Positions 51,803 to 60,139 of a stretch of 64,000 nucleotides of DNA are shown in pieces. Every line of letters starts with the position of its first letter. Within the stretch, counting starts at the first letter, position 1. The notes under the pieces are model-generated. The model was given only the letters and a program-made list of their open reading frames with translations, was not told the origin of the DNA and ran no database searches. The DNA is taken from the NCBI RefSeq assembly GCF_038049925.1, contig NZ_CP145809.1, positions 248,001 to 312,000 of the forward strand, given 5' to 3'. A program made the translations under genes and the position numbers. This DNA is from Georgenia sp. M64 (GTDB taxonomy: Bacteria > Actinomycetota > Actinomycetes > Actinomycetales > Actinomycetaceae).

Positions 51803-51827
51803 GGCCGAACGGAACGTCCGTTTGGCC
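51803..51827. promoter_or_regulatory. Hairpin GGCCGAACGGA/TCCGTTTGGCC
   Basis: 11-bp arms with loop ACG; the single imperfect position is a G-U pair in plus-strand RNA. It could be the terminator of an unrecognised transcript or a protein-binding palindrome 150 nt before icmF. Confidence 0.45.
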
Positions 51828-51966
51828 AACAGTGCTCACACATGGATCAGGTCGGAGACCTCGCCCTTGCCGTCGACAGCCCTCGCCCCCGGTCTGTGGC
51901 GGTGGCAAGGGCGGTGGTGCAGCAACCCCCGGGGATCGCGTCGTGGGACGCCTTGACGCCCTGTCG

Positions 51967-51972
51967 TAACCT
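51967..51972 (+). promoter_or_regulatory. -10 box of a leaderless icmF transcript
   Basis: TAACCT lies 6 nt before the ATG at 51979 and no ribosome binding site intervenes, the common geometry for leaderless actinobacterial genes. A TTGACG at 51953 is too close to act as its -35. Confidence 0.5.
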
Positions 51973-51978
51973 CGGGAC

Positions 51979-54900
51979 ATGTCCAACGAAGGGCACACCG
52001 GCGTGACGACGGCGGGCGTGGACGCGCCCCCCCGACGCCCCGCCCCCGAGGTCCCGACCGGCACGGGCGAGAACCCGCCCAGCCCGGCAGACGGCGCCTC
52101 CGCCCCTACCGCGTCCCTGTCCGCCCCCGAGCTGCAGGTGCCGGTCCACCCCGTCCGGGTCGTCACGGCCGCGAGCCTCTTCGACGGCCACGACGCCGCC
52201 ATCAACATCATCCGGCGCATCCTGCAGTCGCAGGGCTGCGAGGTCATCCACCTGGGGCACAACCGGTCCGTGGCCGAGGTGGTCGACGCCGTCGTCCAGG
52301 AGGATGCCCAGGCGGTCGCGGTCTCGTCCTACCAGGGCGGGCACCTGGAGTACTTCGCCTACCTCGTCGACCGGCTCAGCGAGGTGGGCTGTGGCCACGT
52401 GCGGGTGTTCGGCGGCGGCGGGGGCGTCATCGTCCCGGAGGAGATCGCCGTCCTCGCCGAGCGCGGCGTGCGGATCTTCTCCCCGGGGGACGGGCAGCGC
52501 CTGGGCCTGCCCGGCATGGTCAACACGATCGTCGCGGCCGCCGACGTCGACCCCCTGGAGGCCGCCGAGGGCAGTCCCCCCGCGCGGGACGACCGACGCG
52601 CGCTCGCCCGCACGATCACCGCCCTCGAGCTGGGCCGGCTCGACGACGCGGCGCTGACCGCCCTGCGCGCCGCCGGGTCCGCGCGGCCGGCCGCGGTCCT
52701 CGGCATCACCGGGACCGGCGGGTCGGGCAAGTCCTCCCTCACCGACGAGCTCGTCCGGCGCCTGCGCCTGGACCAGGGCGGCGACCCGCGGGTCGCCGTC
52801 CTGGCCGTCGACCCCACCCGGCGTCGTGGCGGCGGCGCCCTGCTCGGCGACCGCATCCGCATGAACGCCCTCGACGAGGGCACCTCCTTCCGCTCCATGG
52901 CCACCAGGGGGGCCGAGCTGCCCCCGGCGCTGGACGACGTCGTCCTGGCCTGCCGGGCGTGGGGCGCCGACGTCGTCGTCGTCGAGACGCCGGGGATCGG
53001 CCAGGGTGACGCGGGCATCGTCGGCCACGTGGACGTGCCCGTCTACGTCATGACGCCGGAGTTCGGGGCCGCCAGCCAGCTCGAGAAGATCGACATGCTC
53101 GACCTCGCAGACGTCGTCGTCATCAACAAGTTCGAGCGGCGCGGCGCCGAGGACGCGCTGCGCGACGTGCGCCGACAGGTCGCCCGCAACCGGGAGGTCT
53201 GGGACCCGTCCGCGGAGCTGCCGGTCTTCGGCACCATCGCCTCGCGGTTCAACGACGACGGCGTCACCGCCCTGTACCTGCACCTCCGTGACCGCCTCGT
53301 CGCGGCCGGCGCCCGCCTCGGACCCGGTCGGCTCGAACCGGTCCCCGGCCGGGTGTCCACCCGCGTCGCCCCGATCGTTCCCGCCCACCGGGAGCGCCAC
53401 CTCGCCGAGGCGGCCGAGGCGGTCCGCCGCTACCACGACGACACCCGGCGGCAGGCGACGGCGGCCCGCCGGCTCCAGCGCCTGGAGGACGTCCGTGCCC
53501 AGCTCGCCGCGGACCAGGCCGACACCTCCGACGTCGACGCGCTCCTCGCCGGTGCGCGGGCCGCCGTGGACGACGACGCCACCGCCCTCCTCACCGGGTG
53601 GCCGGACGCCGCCGCGGCGGCGCGGGAGATCGAGCCGGCGCGCTCCCTCGCCGGCACCCCCGTCCCCCGGCTGGCGCTGCCCCGGCTGCACGACGACGGC
53701 GACCTGCTCCAGTGGCTGCGGGCGGAGCACCTGCCCGGGCACTTCCCGTACACGGCCGGCGTCTTCACCCGACGCCGCGTGGACGAGCACCCGGCCCGCA
53801 TGTTTGCCGGCGAGGGGGACCCCGCCCGCACCAACCGGCGCTTCCACCTCCTCGCGGAGGGCCAGCCCGCGACCAGGCTGTCGACCGCTTTCGACTCGGT
53901 CACCCTCTATGGGTTCGACCCCGACGAGCGCCCCGACGTCTACGGCAAGGTCGGCAACTCCGGTGTCTCGGTCGCCACCCTCGACGACATGAAGGCCCTC
54001 TACGACGGGTTCGACCTGTGCGCGCCGGGCACGTCGGTCTCCATGACGATCAACGGACCGGCACCCGCGGTCCTGGCGATGTTCCTCAACACCGCGATCG
54101 ACCAGCGCCTGGCGGCGTTCGAGCGCGAGCACGGCCGTCCGCCGGGGGCCGACGAGGCGGCGGAGGTCCGGGCTGCGGCGCTCCGTGACGTGCGGGGCAC
54201 GGTCCAGGCCGACATCCTCAAGGAGGACCAGGGGCAGAACACCTGCATCTTCTCCACCGAGTTCTCCCTGCGGTGCATGGCCGACGTCCAGGAGTGGTTC
54301 ATCGCCCACGAGGTGCGCCGCTTCTACTCGGTCTCCATCAGCGGGTACCACATCGCGGAGGCCGGCGCGAACCCCATCACCCAGCTCGCCTTCACCCTCG
54401 CCAACGGTCTGACCTACCTCGAGGCCTACCTCGCTCGCGGCATGGCCGTGGACGACGTCGCCCCGAACCTGTCGTTCTTCTTCTCCAACGGCATGGACCC
54501 CGAGTACGCGGTCCTGGGCCGGGTGGCGCGCCGGGTCTGGGCGATCGTCCTGCGGGAGCGGTACGGGGCGAACGAGCGCAGCCAGCGGCTGAAGTACCAC
54601 GTCCAGACCTCGGGGCGGTCCCTGCACGCCCAGGAGATGGCCTTCAACGACATCCGCACCACGCTGCAGGCCCTCATCGCGCTCAACGACGCCGCCAACT
54701 CCCTGCACACCAACGCCTACGACGAGGCCGTCACCACCCCCACCGAGGAGTCGGTGCGCCGCGCCCTGGCCATCCAGCTCGTCATCGGCAAGGAGTGGGG
54801 CCCGTCGACGAACGAGAACCCCAACCAGGGCTCGTTCCTCCTCGGCGAGCTCACCGAGCTGGTGGAGGAGGCGGTGCTGGCCGAGCTCGAGAGGATCTCG

Positions 54901-55308
54901 GCACGCGGCGGCGTCCTGGGCGCCATGGAGACCGGCTACCAGCGCGGCCGGATCCAGGACGAGTCGATGCTCTACGAGCGGCGCAAGCACGACGGCTCGC
55001 TGCCCGTGGTCGGCGTCAACACGTTCGTCGCGCCCGACCGGCCCGCCGGCGAGCCGGACGCCGCGCACGGTCCGCGCCGGCTCTCGCGATCCACGGAGGA
55101 GGAGAAGCGGGGCCAGATCGCCCGGCTCCGGGACTTCCAGGCCCGGCACTCCGCGGAGCGGCCCGCTGCTCTCGAGCGGCTCCGCCGGGCCGCGCTGGCC
55201 GGGGACAACGTCTTCGACGTCCTCATGGACGCCGTGCGCGTGTGCTCGCTGGGGGAGATCACGCAGGCGCTGTTCGACGTGGGGGGCCGCTACCGGCGGA
55301 ACGTGTAG
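51979..55308 (+). CDS. icmF: Fused isobutyryl-CoA mutase with G-protein chaperone
   Basis: Encodes 1109 aa, the usual IcmF length. Domains: B12-binding with SLFDGHDAAINIIRR (cobalamin-coordinating His71) over residues 58-195; a MeaI-type GTPase chaperone with P-loop GTGGSGKSS (245-253) and VVVINKFERRGAEDAL; and the large mutase barrel from about 560, with TRLSTAFDSVTLYGFDPDERPDVYGKVGNSGVSVATLDDM. It interconverts isobutyryl-CoA and n-butyryl-CoA using adenosylcobalamin, with some members acting on pivalyl- or isovaleryl-CoA. The GTPase part guards the cofactor. It appears leaderless and monocistronic. Confidence 0.97.
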   Translation: MSNEGHTGVTTAGVDAPPRRPAPEVPTGTGENPPSPADGASAPTASLSAPELQVPVHPVRVVTAASLFDGHDAAINIIRRILQSQGCEVIHLGHNRSVAEVVDAVVQEDAQAVAVSSYQGGHLEYFAYLVDRLSEVGCGHVRVFGGGGGVIVPEEIAVLAERGVRIFSPGDGQRLGLPGMVNTIVAAADVDPLEAAEGSPPARDDRRALARTITALELGRLDDAALTALRAAGSARPAAVLGITGTGGSGKSSLTDELVRRLRLDQGGDPRVAVLAVDPTRRRGGGALLGDRIRMNALDEGTSFRSMATRGAELPPALDDVVLACRAWGADVVVVETPGIGQGDAGIVGHVDVPVYVMTPEFGAASQLEKIDMLDLADVVVINKFERRGAEDALRDVRRQVARNREVWDPSAELPVFGTIASRFNDDGVTALYLHLRDRLVAAGARLGPGRLEPVPGRVSTRVAPIVPAHRERHLAEAAEAVRRYHDDTRRQATAARRLQRLEDVRAQLAADQADTSDVDALLAGARAAVDDDATALLTGWPDAAAAAREIEPARSLAGTPVPRLALPRLHDDGDLLQWLRAEHLPGHFPYTAGVFTRRRVDEHPARMFAGEGDPARTNRRFHLLAEGQPATRLSTAFDSVTLYGFDPDERPDVYGKVGNSGVSVATLDDMKALYDGFDLCAPGTSVSMTINGPAPAVLAMFLNTAIDQRLAAFEREHGRPPGADEAAEVRAAALRDVRGTVQADILKEDQGQNTCIFSTEFSLRCMADVQEWFIAHEVRRFYSVSISGYHIAEAGANPITQLAFTLANGLTYLEAYLARGMAVDDVAPNLSFFFSNGMDPEYAVLGRVARRVWAIVLRERYGANERSQRLKYHVQTSGRSLHAQEMAFNDIRTTLQALIALNDAANSLHTNAYDEAVTTPTEESVRRALAIQLVIGKEWGPSTNENPNQGSFLLGELTELVEEAVLAELERISARGGVLGAMETGYQRGRIQDESMLYERRKHDGSLPVVGVNTFVAPDRPAGEPDAAHGPRRLSRSTEEEKRGQIARLRDFQARHSAERPAALERLRRAALAGDNVFDVLMDAVRVCSLGEITQALFDVGGRYRRNV

Positions 55309-55361
55309 GTGGCCGGGCGGAAACGTGCAGGTTAGGGCCGCTTCCGGCGGAACGTGCAGGT
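55286..55361 (+). repeat. Duplicated copies of the icmF 3' end
   Basis: The 25-bp segment GCCGCTaCCGGCGGAACGTG..., covering the last codons of icmF (55286-55310), recurs with two or three changes at 55337-55361, and a partial copy lies between (55312-55333). A degraded fourth copy follows at 55364. Degenerate tandem duplication of about 25 bp. Confidence 0.75.
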
Positions 55362-55389
55362 CGTGCCGCTGCCGGTGAACGAACGGGGA

Positions 55390-55410
55390 GGCCCGGCGGT
55401 CGTGCGGGCC
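55390..55410. terminator. Hairpin between convergent icmF and App1-type genes
   Basis: GGCCCG (55390-55395) pairs with CGGGCC (55405-55410). It lies 82 nt past icmF and 11 nt past the stop of the opposing gene. Confidence 0.4.
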
Positions 55411-55420
55411 CGTCAGCCGG

Positions 55421-56575
55421 TCAGCGCGCGGAGTGGCGCCCGGTCGCGCGCGCCGCCGCCTCCTCGGCCGCCTGGGCCTCCTCCGCCTCCTCGGCGAGGC
55501 GCTGCTCGCGCCGGGCGACGAGCACGTCGGGGAGGTTCTCGGCCAGGGCGTGCCCGTCCCGGCCCTTGACGGTCGGGACGCCGTGCTCGGCGTTGGCGTT
55601 GCGCAACGGGTTCGGCTCCTCGATGGGCTCGGCGGTGCCGTGGGAGAGGACCTGCTCGGCCGGGGTCAGCTCGCGGATCGCGATGGCGGCCACGTGGCGG
55701 GGGTGCTCGCGGGCGACCTCGTCGTAGACCATCGGGTCGTGCTGGCCGTCGTCGCCGACGAGCAGCCACCGGATGTCGGGGTAGGTGATCATGAGGTTCC
55801 GCAGCTGGGTGCGCTTGTGCTCCACGCCCGAGCGGAACAGGCCGGTCGGCGTCGGCCCCCAGTCCGTCATGAGCATCGGGCCCTCGGGGTAGCCGTGGGT
55901 CCGCATGAACCGTCGCAGGTTCGGCACGGTGTTCCACGCCCCGGTGGAGAGGTAGAAGACCGGCGCCGTGGGGTTGTCCTCCAGGACGGTGCGGTACAGC
56001 TCCGCCATCCCCGGCACGGGCTTGCGGGTGGTGGTGTGGCGCACGAAGGTGTTCCAGGCCGCGATGAACATGCGGGGGAGCATCGTGACCATGATCGTGT
56101 CGTCGATGTCGGAGACGATGCCGGCGCGGACCTCGGGGTCCACCACGAGCACCTTCGCGGTGACGGGCTCGGCGGCCCGCGCCTCGAGGACCACCTCGTG
56201 CCAGCCGGGGCCGAGCCCGTGGTCGCGGACCATGACGTCGATGTAGCCCCCGCGGTCCGTCGTCGTGCGGATCACCTGGCCGCCCGCCCGCACGACGACG
56301 GGAAGGAAGCCCGGCTGTGCGGTGAAGAACGAGCGCCAGCCGCGCTGGGCCTCGGCGGCGACGTTGATCGGCCCGACCGGCGCGATCTCCTCGCCCTCGT
56401 CACCGGCCTCGCCCGGGTCCGACATCACCACCCGGCCGAGCACGTGCAGGCTCTGGACGGAGCCGTAGCCCGTCAGGCCGATGGTGCGCGGGCGCCAGCC
56501 CTTGCTCCGGAGGTACCGGACGGAGCTCCGGTTGACGGCGTCGTCGATCGTGCCGGCGATGCGGGAGAGGCCCAT
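55421..56575 (-). CDS. App1/DUF2183-type phosphatase
   Basis: Encodes 384 aa from ATG 56575; AACGTA (TACGTT on the coding strand, 56584-56589) lies 8 nt upstream, suggesting leaderless expression. The catalytic loop SDIDDTIMVT carries the DxDxT of the HAD-like phosphatidate phosphatase App1. FYLSTGAWNTVPNLRRFMRTHGYPEGPMLMTDWG and WLLVGDDGQHDPMVYDEVAREHP are its conserved companions. The N-terminal 130 residues form a beta-rich domain. It may dephosphorylate a lipid or other phosphate ester; the substrate is unproven. The tail is Ala/Glu-rich coiled coil. Confidence 0.87.
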   Translation of the reverse strand: MGLSRIAGTIDDAVNRSSVRYLRSKGWRPRTIGLTGYGSVQSLHVLGRVVMSDPGEAGDEGEEIAPVGPINVAAEAQRGWRSFFTAQPGFLPVVVRAGGQVIRTTTDRGGYIDVMVRDHGLGPGWHEVVLEARAAEPVTAKVLVVDPEVRAGIVSDIDDTIMVTMLPRMFIAAWNTFVRHTTTRKPVPGMAELYRTVLEDNPTAPVFYLSTGAWNTVPNLRRFMRTHGYPEGPMLMTDWGPTPTGLFRSGVEHKRTQLRNLMITYPDIRWLLVGDDGQHDPMVYDEVAREHPRHVAAIAIRELTPAEQVLSHGTAEPIEEPNPLRNANAEHGVPTVKGRDGHALAENLPDVLVARREQRLAEEAEEAQAAEEAAARATGRHSAR

Positions 56576-56664
56576 GGCACCCCAACGTAGACGGACCGCG
56601 CCGCCCGGGCATGCCGAAGCGCGACGCGGTCCGTCCGGGCGGTGCTGCCCGCGGTCCGGAGCTG

Positions 56665-56901
56665 TCAGACCGGGTCGTTGGGGCCTCGCACGCGGCGGTC
56701 GTCGTGCCGCTCGACGTACTCGGTGTGCCGGGTGTTGGTGCGCTGCTGGTGCATGATCAGCGACGCGATCAGCCAGATCACACCGGCGACCATGAGGATG
56801 TAGCCCACCATCGTCAGGTCCACGCCGGAGATCATGTCCGCGATCGCGAAGGACAGGATCGCGCCGAGCGCGATGAGGAAGATGCTGCCTCCGATGCCCA
56901 T
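56665..56901 (-). CDS. DUF6458 small membrane protein
   Basis: Encodes 78 aa from ATG 56901 with AAAGGAA upstream on the minus strand. It begins MGIGGSIFLIALGAILSFAIAD, the DUF6458 signature, with a second helix (TMVGYILMVAGVIWLIASLIM) and a hydrophilic tail rich in His and Arg (HQQRTNTRHTEYVERHDDRRV). Widespread in actinobacteria, function unknown. Confidence 0.85.
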   Translation of the reverse strand: MGIGGSIFLIALGAILSFAIADMISGVDLTMVGYILMVAGVIWLIASLIMHQQRTNTRHTEYVERHDDRRVRGPNDPV

Positions 56902-56919
56902 GCGTCGTTCCTTTCGTCT

Positions 56920-56962
56920 GGACCCGACGGCGCGGGTCGTCCGGACCCGACGGCGCGGGTCG
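56920..56962. repeat. 20-bp direct duplication, each copy a hairpin
   Basis: 56920-56939 and 56943-56962 are identical, 3 nt apart. Each copy holds the inverted pair ACCCG/CGGGT. It lies 19 nt upstream of the DUF6458 start, between its ribosome binding site and its likely promoter. Confidence 0.85.
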
Positions 56963-57050
56963 ATACCCCCAGTGTTGCCCTCCCGGCCGGTCCCCGCACC
57001 CGGAGCGCTCCCTCGGTGACGACGCCCCCCACCCGGAGCGACCTGCACGC

Positions 57051-57773
57051 TTACAGCCCTGGCACCCCCGCGGCGCGCCCCGCCGTCCGGGCGAGGTGGT
57101 CCAGGTGCGACTCCCGCGCGTCGACGACGCGGTGGTAGTGGCCGAAGAGCTCGAAGCTCACGGCACCGAGGAGCACCGTCCAGGCGTCGACGACCGCGAC
57201 GACGGCGCGCGGGTCGAGCCCCGCGAGCGGGTCGGCGTCCGGCATCGTCGCGGCGATCTCGGCCACCCTGGCCGCGGCGTCCGCCGCCAGGTCCGGCGGC
57301 AGGTCGGGTCCGTCCGCGGGCACCAGGCCGGGGCCGAGGGCGGCGTCGACGACGACGCCGGCCAGCAGCAGGGCCACCCGCCCGGCCGGCACGGCGGTGT
57401 CGGCCGGGGCGACGTAGCCCGGCACCGGCGAGCCGTAGATGAGCGCGTACTCGTGCGGGTGCGCCAGCGCCCAGCCGCGCACCGCGCGGAAGACCGCCAG
57501 CCACCGGCCCGCGAGGTCCTCGCGCACACACCCGGCCTCGGCGGCCTCGGCCGCGGCGCCGAGCCCCTCGTAGGCGTCGATGATGAGCGCGGTGAGGAGA
57601 GCGTCGCGGCTGGGGAAGTACCGGTAGACGGCGGACGGGGCCATCCCGAGCTCGCGGGTGACGGCCCGGACCGACAGCGACGACGCCCCGGTCTCGGCGA
57701 GCTGGCGGCGTGCGACGTCCGTGATCTCACGGGTGAGCTCGGCGCGGACGCGCTCGCGGGCGGTGGTCGGCAC
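57051..57773 (-). CDS. TetR-family regulator with WHG-type C-terminal domain
   Basis: Encodes 240 aa from GTG 57773 (AGGA 11 nt upstream, weak). The helix-turn-helix region reads LSVRAVTRELGMAPSAVYRYFPSRDALLTALI. The C-terminal part, WLAVFRAVRGWALAHPHEYALIYGSPVPGY, is the WHG domain of many actinobacterial TetR proteins. It faces the epimerase gene across a 126-nt region with three copies of a palindromic site, so it probably represses that gene and itself. Confidence 0.9.
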   Translation of the reverse strand: MPTTARERVRAELTREITDVARRQLAETGASSLSVRAVTRELGMAPSAVYRYFPSRDALLTALIIDAYEGLGAAAEAAEAGCVREDLAGRWLAVFRAVRGWALAHPHEYALIYGSPVPGYVAPADTAVPAGRVALLLAGVVVDAALGPGLVPADGPDLPPDLAADAAARVAEIAATMPDADPLAGLDPRAVVAVVDAWTVLLGAVSFELFGHYHRVVDARESHLDHLARTAGRAAGVPGL

Positions 57774-57815
57774 CGGTCCATCCTGCCACGGTCTTGTGAG
57801 CGGTGACCACTTCTG

Positions 57816-57880
57816 TGAACAGTGCTCTTGACGTGCGTCCGCTCCTAGAGCACAGTGTTCTCCAACAAGAACAGTGTTCT
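57816..57880. promoter_or_regulatory. Three copies of a TetR operator
   Basis: AGAACAGTGTTCT (57868-57880) is a perfect 13-bp palindrome about a central G. AGCACAGTGTTCT (57849-57861) and TGAACAGTGCTCT (57816-57828) are near copies. They lie between the divergent TetR and epimerase genes; TTGACG (57828-57833) overlaps the first site and could be a -35 element. Confidence 0.75.
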
Positions 57881-57899
57881 CACTCACGGAGGTCCTGCC

Positions 57900-58839
57900 A
57901 TGCCGCTCCACGTCGTCGTCGGGGCCGGGCCCGTCGGCTCCACCCTCGCCGTCCTGCTGGCGGAGGAGGGGAACGAGGTCCGGCTCGTCACCCGTTCCGG
58001 GAGGGGGCCCGAGCGTCACGGGATCACCCGGGTGGCGGCCGACGCCGCCGTCCCCGGGGTCCTCGCCCGGGAGGCCGCCGGGGCCGTCGCGATCCACAAC
58101 TGCGCGAACCCGCCGAGCTACGAGCACTGGGCGGCGCAGTGGCCCCCGCTGGCGGCCGCCCTCCTGGCCGCGGCGGAGGAGTCGGGCGCGGTGCTGGTGA
58201 CCATGTCCAACCTCTACGGCTACGGCCCGGTGACCGGACCGATGACTCCCGACCTGCCGCTCGCCGCCACGGGGGAGAAGGGCAGGCTGCGGGCCGGGAT
58301 GTGGCGCGACGCGCTCGCCGCGCACGAGGCCGGACGGGTCCGCGCGGTGGAGGTCCGTGCCGCGGACTACGTCGGTCCCGGCGTCGGGCCGGCCAACGGC
58401 CTCCTCGCCCGCTACGCCCGGTCGGTCCTCGCGGGCCACCTGGGTCTTCGGGGACCCCGACGCCCCGCACAGCTTCACCGACGTGCGCGACGTCGCCCGA
58501 ACCCTCGCCGCGGTCGCCACGGACGAGCGGGCCTGGGGCCGGGCGTGGCACGCGCCCACGAACCCGGCGGTCCCGGTGCGGACCCTGCTGGAGGACGTCG
58601 CCCGGCGCGCCGGCGTCCGCGCACCCCGGATCCGCCGGGTCCCGCGCGCGGCCCTGCGCCCGGCCTACCCGTTCGTCCCGGTGCTGCGCGAGCTCGACGA
58701 GGTGCTGCACCAGTTCGAGCGTCCGTTCGTCCTCGACTCCTCCGCCACGACCGCGAGCCTCGGGCTGACGCCCACCCCGTGGGAGGACGTCGTCGCCGAC
58801 AGCGTCGGGTCCTGGCGTGCTGCGATGCTGGTGCCATGA
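57900..58839 (+). pseudogene. NAD-dependent epimerase/dehydratase, interrupted by a frameshift
   Basis: ATG 57900 follows GGAGG. Frame 3 codes VVVGAGPVGSTLAVLLAEEGNEVRLVTR (nucleotide binding), VTMSNLYGYGPVTG and VRAADYVGPGV up to about 58437. The rest of the family, TWVFGDPDAPHSFTDVRDVARTLAAVA...TPTPWEDVVADS, continues in frame 1 to the TGA at 58837-58839. A one-base loss or two-base gain near 58437-58446 would explain it. Together the parts make about 312 aa, the normal length. It may be a real pseudogene, a sequencing error or, less likely, a programmed shift. The TetR operators just upstream suggest it was a regulated gene. Confidence 0.82.
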
Positions 58840-59333
58840 CCGCGACGCGCCGCATCCCGCCCGGCCCCGGCGAGGAGTCCGTCTGGGACTACCCCCGCCC
58901 ACCGCGCGTGGAGGCGACGTCCGCCCTGGTCGAGGTCGTCCTCGGCGGGGAGGTGCTCGCCCGGACCACCTCGGCGCTGCGGGTGCTCGAGACCAGCCAC
59001 CCGCCCACGTACTACCTCCCCGTTGCCGACTTCGCCGCCGGCGCCCTCGTCCCCGCGGAGGGCTCCTCGGTGTGCGAGTGGAAGGGACGGGCGGCGTACC
59101 TCGACGTCCGGGGCGGCGGGCGGGTCGCGGCGCGCGCCGCATGGCACTACCCCGACCCGACGCCGGCGTTCGCGGTGCTGCGCGAGCACGTCGCGCTCTA
59201 CCCCGGTGCCATGGACGAGTGCCGCGTCGACGGCGAGGTCGTCCGCCCGCAGCCGGGCGGCTTCTACGGCGGCTGGATCACCTCGGGCGTCGTCGGCCCG
59301 TTCAAGGGTGAGCCCGGCACCTGGGGCTGGTGA
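58836..59333 (+). CDS. DUF427 protein
   Basis: Encodes 165 aa from ATG 58836, sharing ATGA with the stop of the epimerase gene. The body ESVWDYPRPPRVEATSALVEVVLGGEVLA, HPPTYYLPVADFAAGALVPAEGSSVCEWKG and AAWHYPDPTPAFAVLREHVALYPGAMDECRVDGE is DUF427 throughout. These are small all-beta proteins of unknown function. The frame runs without stops back through the frameshifted epimerase to 57900, so automatic callers may report a false fusion. Confidence 0.9.
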   Translation: MTATRRIPPGPGEESVWDYPRPPRVEATSALVEVVLGGEVLARTTSALRVLETSHPPTYYLPVADFAAGALVPAEGSSVCEWKGRAAYLDVRGGGRVAARAAWHYPDPTPAFAVLREHVALYPGAMDECRVDGEVVRPQPGGFYGGWITSGVVGPFKGEPGTWGW

Positions 59334-59340
59334 GCCGCTC

Positions 59341-59384
59341 CCGTCCGGGGCGCGCTTTCGGCGCGGCGGGAGGGCCCCGGACGG
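59341..59384. terminator. Bidirectional terminator hairpin
   Basis: CCGTCCGGGGC (59341-59351) and GCCCCGGACGG (59374-59384) are exact complements, between the convergent DUF427 and ABC ATPase genes. The loop contains GCGCGCTTTCGGCGCGGC, a possible second small stem. Confidence 0.75.
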
Positions 59385-59392
59385 CGGCCCGG

Positions 59393-60139
59393 CTACAGGA
59401 CCTTGGACAGGAACGCCTGGGTGCGCTCGTGGCGGGGGTTGGCCAGGACCTCGGTGGGGTCGCCCTCCTCGACGATCGCGCCGTCGTCCATGAAGATCAG
59501 GCGGCTGCCCACCTCGCGGGCGAACCCCATCTCGTGCGTGACGACCATCATCGTCATGCCCTCGCGGGCCAGGCCGCGCATGACCTCGAGGACCTCGCCG
59601 ACCAGCTCCGGGTCGAGCGCGGAGGTGGGCTCGTCGAAGAGCATCATGTCGGGGTTCATCGACAGCGACCGGGCGATGGCGACCCGCTGCTGCTGCCCGC
59701 CCGACAGGTGGGCGGGGTGGGTGTCGGCGCGGTCGGCCAGGCCCACCCGCTCGAGCATCTCCCGGGCGACGCGGTCGGCCTCGGCCCTGCTGCGGCGCAG
59801 GACCTTCTCCTGGGCGATGGTGAGGTTGCGCAGGACGGTCATGTGGGGGAAGAGGTTGAACTGCTGGAAGACCATCCCGATCCGGGTGCGGACCTCGTCG
59901 ACGTCGACCTCGGGATCGAGCAGGTCGACCCCCTCGATGCGGATGGACCCGCTGGTGGGCTCCTCGAGGAGGTTGACCGTGCGCAGCAGGGTGGACTTCC
60001 CGGACCCGGACGGTCCGACGACGCACACCACCTCACCGGTCTCGATCGTGAGGTCGATGCCCTTGAGGACCTCGTGGTCGCCGAAGCTCTTGTGCAGGTC
60101 CCGGATCTCGATCGCCGGGACGTCGGTGGTCGGGCTCAT
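59393..60139 (-). CDS. Polar amino-acid ABC importer ATPase, GlnQ-like
   Basis: Encodes 248 aa from ATG 60139, overlapping the permease stop (ATGA). Walker [11 protein letters not shown]-loop [16 protein letters not shown], signature [33 protein letters not shown] and [23 protein letters not shown] place it firmly in the GlnQ/HisP subfamily. It is the third gene of a minus-strand operon: binding protein, permease, ATPase. Confidence 0.95.
   Translation of the reverse strand: MSPTTDVPAIEIRDLHKSFGDHEVLKGIDLTIETGEVVCVVGPSGSGKSTLLRTVNLLEEPTSGSIRIEGVDLLDPEVDVDEVRTRIGMVFQQFNLFPHMTVLRNLTIAQEKVLRRSRAEADRVAREMLERVGLADRADTHPAHLSGGQQQRVAIARSLSMNPDMMLFDEPTSALDPELVGEVLEVMRGLAREGMTMMVVTHEMGFAREVGSRLIFMDDGAIVEEGDPTEVLANPRHERTQAFLSKVL

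Larger units (their letters stand above)
51519..51978. other. 460-bp gene-free region between the hydrolase gene and icmF
   Basis: I find no convincing ORF. Contents: a hairpin GCGGCACG/CGTGCCGC (51525-51532 and 51554-51561), two copies of GGACGTTCGNGCCGCG (51547 and 51586), 19-bp tandem repeats at 51709-51765, a hairpin at 51803-51827 and a -10 box for icmF at 51967-51972. There is no B12-box, so no cobalamin riboswitch despite the B12-dependent gene downstream. Confidence 0.6.

Noticed and set aside
51386-51829. Reverse-strand ORF of 147 aa over the 19-bp repeats
   Set aside because: It overlaps the M23 domain of the hydrolase gene, is Arg/Pro-rich with no ribosome binding site, and shows only repeat-derived sequence.
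51900-51978. Cobalamin riboswitch before the B12-dependent icmF
   Set aside because: I find no B12-box core or the expected GCC-rich arms, and icmF appears leaderless.
57855-59333. Single open frame joining epimerase and DUF427
   Set aside because: The middle third is out-of-frame, Arg/Pro-rich sequence; the true epimerase C-terminus is in another frame and DUF427 has its own start.
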